A stretch of 64,000 nucleotides of DNA from Pseudomonadota bacterium. Its GTDB lineage: Bacteria; Desulfobacterota; Desulfobulbia; Desulfobulbales; Desulfurivibrionaceae. This document shows positions 63,250 through 64,000 of the stretch, piece after piece. The notes under the pieces are model-generated. The model did no database searches, had not been told where the DNA came from, and saw only the letters and a list, made by a program, of their open reading frames with translations. The translations under genes and the position numbers were made by a program. Each line of letters opens with the position of its first letter. Position 1 is the stretch's first letter. The stretch lies in NCBI GenBank assembly GCA_018830485.1, contig JAHJRQ010000012.1:62001-126000 (forward strand), read 5' to 3'.

Positions 63250-64000
63250 TCAGCCTCCCAGCGCCGAATCGGCGGGAACCGTGGCGCTGCGCCAGGCCGG
63301 GATCACCGTGGCCGCCAGATAGGGAATCACGGTGAAGGCGAGGATCAGCAGGATATCCCCCGCTGCGAGCCTGGGGAGGAGATGCAGATCCGGCCTCAGC
63401 ACGGACCAGCCCATGAGCACCGGCCTGAAGAGGGCGGCGTCAAAGTAGACCACATGGATGTAGGCTGCGGTCATTCCCACAATGCAGGCCAGGCCGGAAA
63501 CGATCACCGACTCCCGGGAACGGACCGCCAGGATGTCGCTGGTTTCCCAGCCCAGGACTTTCAGGATAGCGATCTCCCGCCGCTCTTCCGGGGAAAGGCC
63601 GGAGGCCTTGTCCCAGGCCAGGATGACAAAGGCTGCCAGGGCAGCAAGCAGACAGATGGAGCCAAAGCCGCTGCGCCAGCCGAACACCACCTGGTAGGTC
63701 TTCTGGATCTGAGACCGGGTCAGCACCCGCACCGAAGGCAGGGCCTCGGAGATTTTTTTGGCAATGGTCTCGATCTCCTTGGGGTTGGCCACATAGACGC
63801 AGAGATCCGTGACCAGCCCGGCGGGAATCCCGAAAAGATCACGGGCATCGGCCACATTCATGACAATGAGATCGTTGGTCAGGATATCGGTGTCGGGCGA
63901 GAATTCGCCGCTGATCTCAAAGGGCTTTAAGGAAAGATCGGGCCTGAACAGGGAGAAGGTGGTGCGTCCGGCAAGGTCCATGGTCTTTTTAATGGATTGC
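63250..64000 (-). CDS. FtsX/MacB-like ABC permease, C-terminal part (continues beyond window)
   Basis: The frame is open to the right-hand edge (QSIKKTMDLAGRTTFSLF and onward), so only the last ~250 residues are present. The soluble part includes FEISGEFSPDTDILTNDLIV and TDLCVYVANPKEIETIAKKI, typical of MacB/LolC periplasmic domains. Three helices follow (SICLLAALAAFVILAWD; ESVIVSGLACIVGMTAAYIH; ILLILAFTVIPYLAATVIPA). REIAILKVLGWETSDIL is the coupling region of FtsX-type permeases. Confidence 0.85.
   Translation of the reverse strand, partial: QSIKKTMDLAGRTTFSLFRPDLSLKPFEISGEFSPDTDILTNDLIVMNVADARDLFGIPAGLVTDLCVYVANPKEIETIAKKISEALPSVRVLTRSQIQKTYQVVFGWRSGFGSICLLAALAAFVILAWDKASGLSPEERREIAILKVLGWETSDILAVRSRESVIVSGLACIVGMTAAYIHVVYFDAALFRPVLMGWSVLRPDLHLLPRLAAGDILLILAFTVIPYLAATVIPAWRSATVPADSALGG

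Noticed and set aside
1-64000. CRISPR arrays, tRNA or rRNA genes, phage or conjugation genes
   Set aside because: None could be recognised by eye on either strand; repeats present are palindromic and dispersed, not spaced arrays.

Overview
The window looks like chromosomal DNA of a GC-rich, anaerobic or microaerobic Gram-negative bacterium. The best fit is Desulfobacterota (Desulfobulbales-like). This is inferred from lipid A synthesis (lpxB), gmhA, TonB and AsmA-type envelope proteins, rubrerythrin, a fused cobA-hemD, citramalate synthase, a DVU0772-like small protein, many hybrid histidine kinases and a VPLPA-CTERM surface protein. I see no rRNA, tRNA, CRISPR array, phage or plasmid genes.

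Layout. 1-5.7 kb (minus strand): lysC-cimA-comEA-like followed by a nitrate/sulfonate-type ABC importer. A terminator-like hairpin sits just in front of lysC. 6-7.9 kb: M23 peptidase and trmL. 8-11.5 kb (minus): a compact RiPP-like cassette made of a TonB receptor, a 31-aa peptide with a Cys-Cys pair, an intrinsic terminator, and a radical SAM/SPASM maturase. 11.7-15.5 kb (plus): an overlapping operon of a periplasmic binding protein, a histidine kinase and two response regulators, divergent from the TonB gene. 15.5-23 kb: lpxB and a Gfo/Idh/MocA oxidoreductase, a large AsmA-like protein, and ArsR, PilZ and TPR proteins. 23-28 kb: a YhaN/YhaO-type (SbcCD-like) pair preceded by an unlisted 32-aa membrane peptide. 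28.5-33 kb: nadC and a PhnD-like sensor protein with a hybrid kinase. 33-38 kb: gmhA, a conserved protein of uncertain function, hemC and cobA-hemD. 38-44.5 kb: rubrerythrin, a PBP4-type carboxypeptidase, a hicBA toxin-antitoxin module, rlmD and leuCD. 44.8-59.3 kb: an HD/PDE-GAF protein, a Yej-type peptide/microcin C importer (yejABEF) with a PstS-like protein and hybrid kinase inside it, a cyclophilin, small exported proteins and a tandem-HD protein. 59.3-64 kb: a nested palindrome, an IS4-type transposase remnant, a VPLPA-CTERM protein, a DUF3108-like protein, and a MacB/LolD-like ABC exporter running off the end.

Two regions deserve most attention. The first is the precursor-peptide/radical SAM cassette at 7984-11476. 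The peptide is too short for normal ORF calling, and the hairpin after it should make peptide exceed enzyme. The second is the hicBA locus, which lies between two diverged ~130 bp direct repeats that both contain the 3' end of rlmD.

Gaps between genes are rich in dispersed palindromic repeats of several families: CTTCGACAGGCTCAG, GATTA-N-CTAATCTTC nested elements, CCCTCCCCC, and GTAGGTCGG. Together they suggest a genome with many small non-autonomous repeats. All coordinates and motifs were read by eye and no database search was run. Family names rest on motif recognition.
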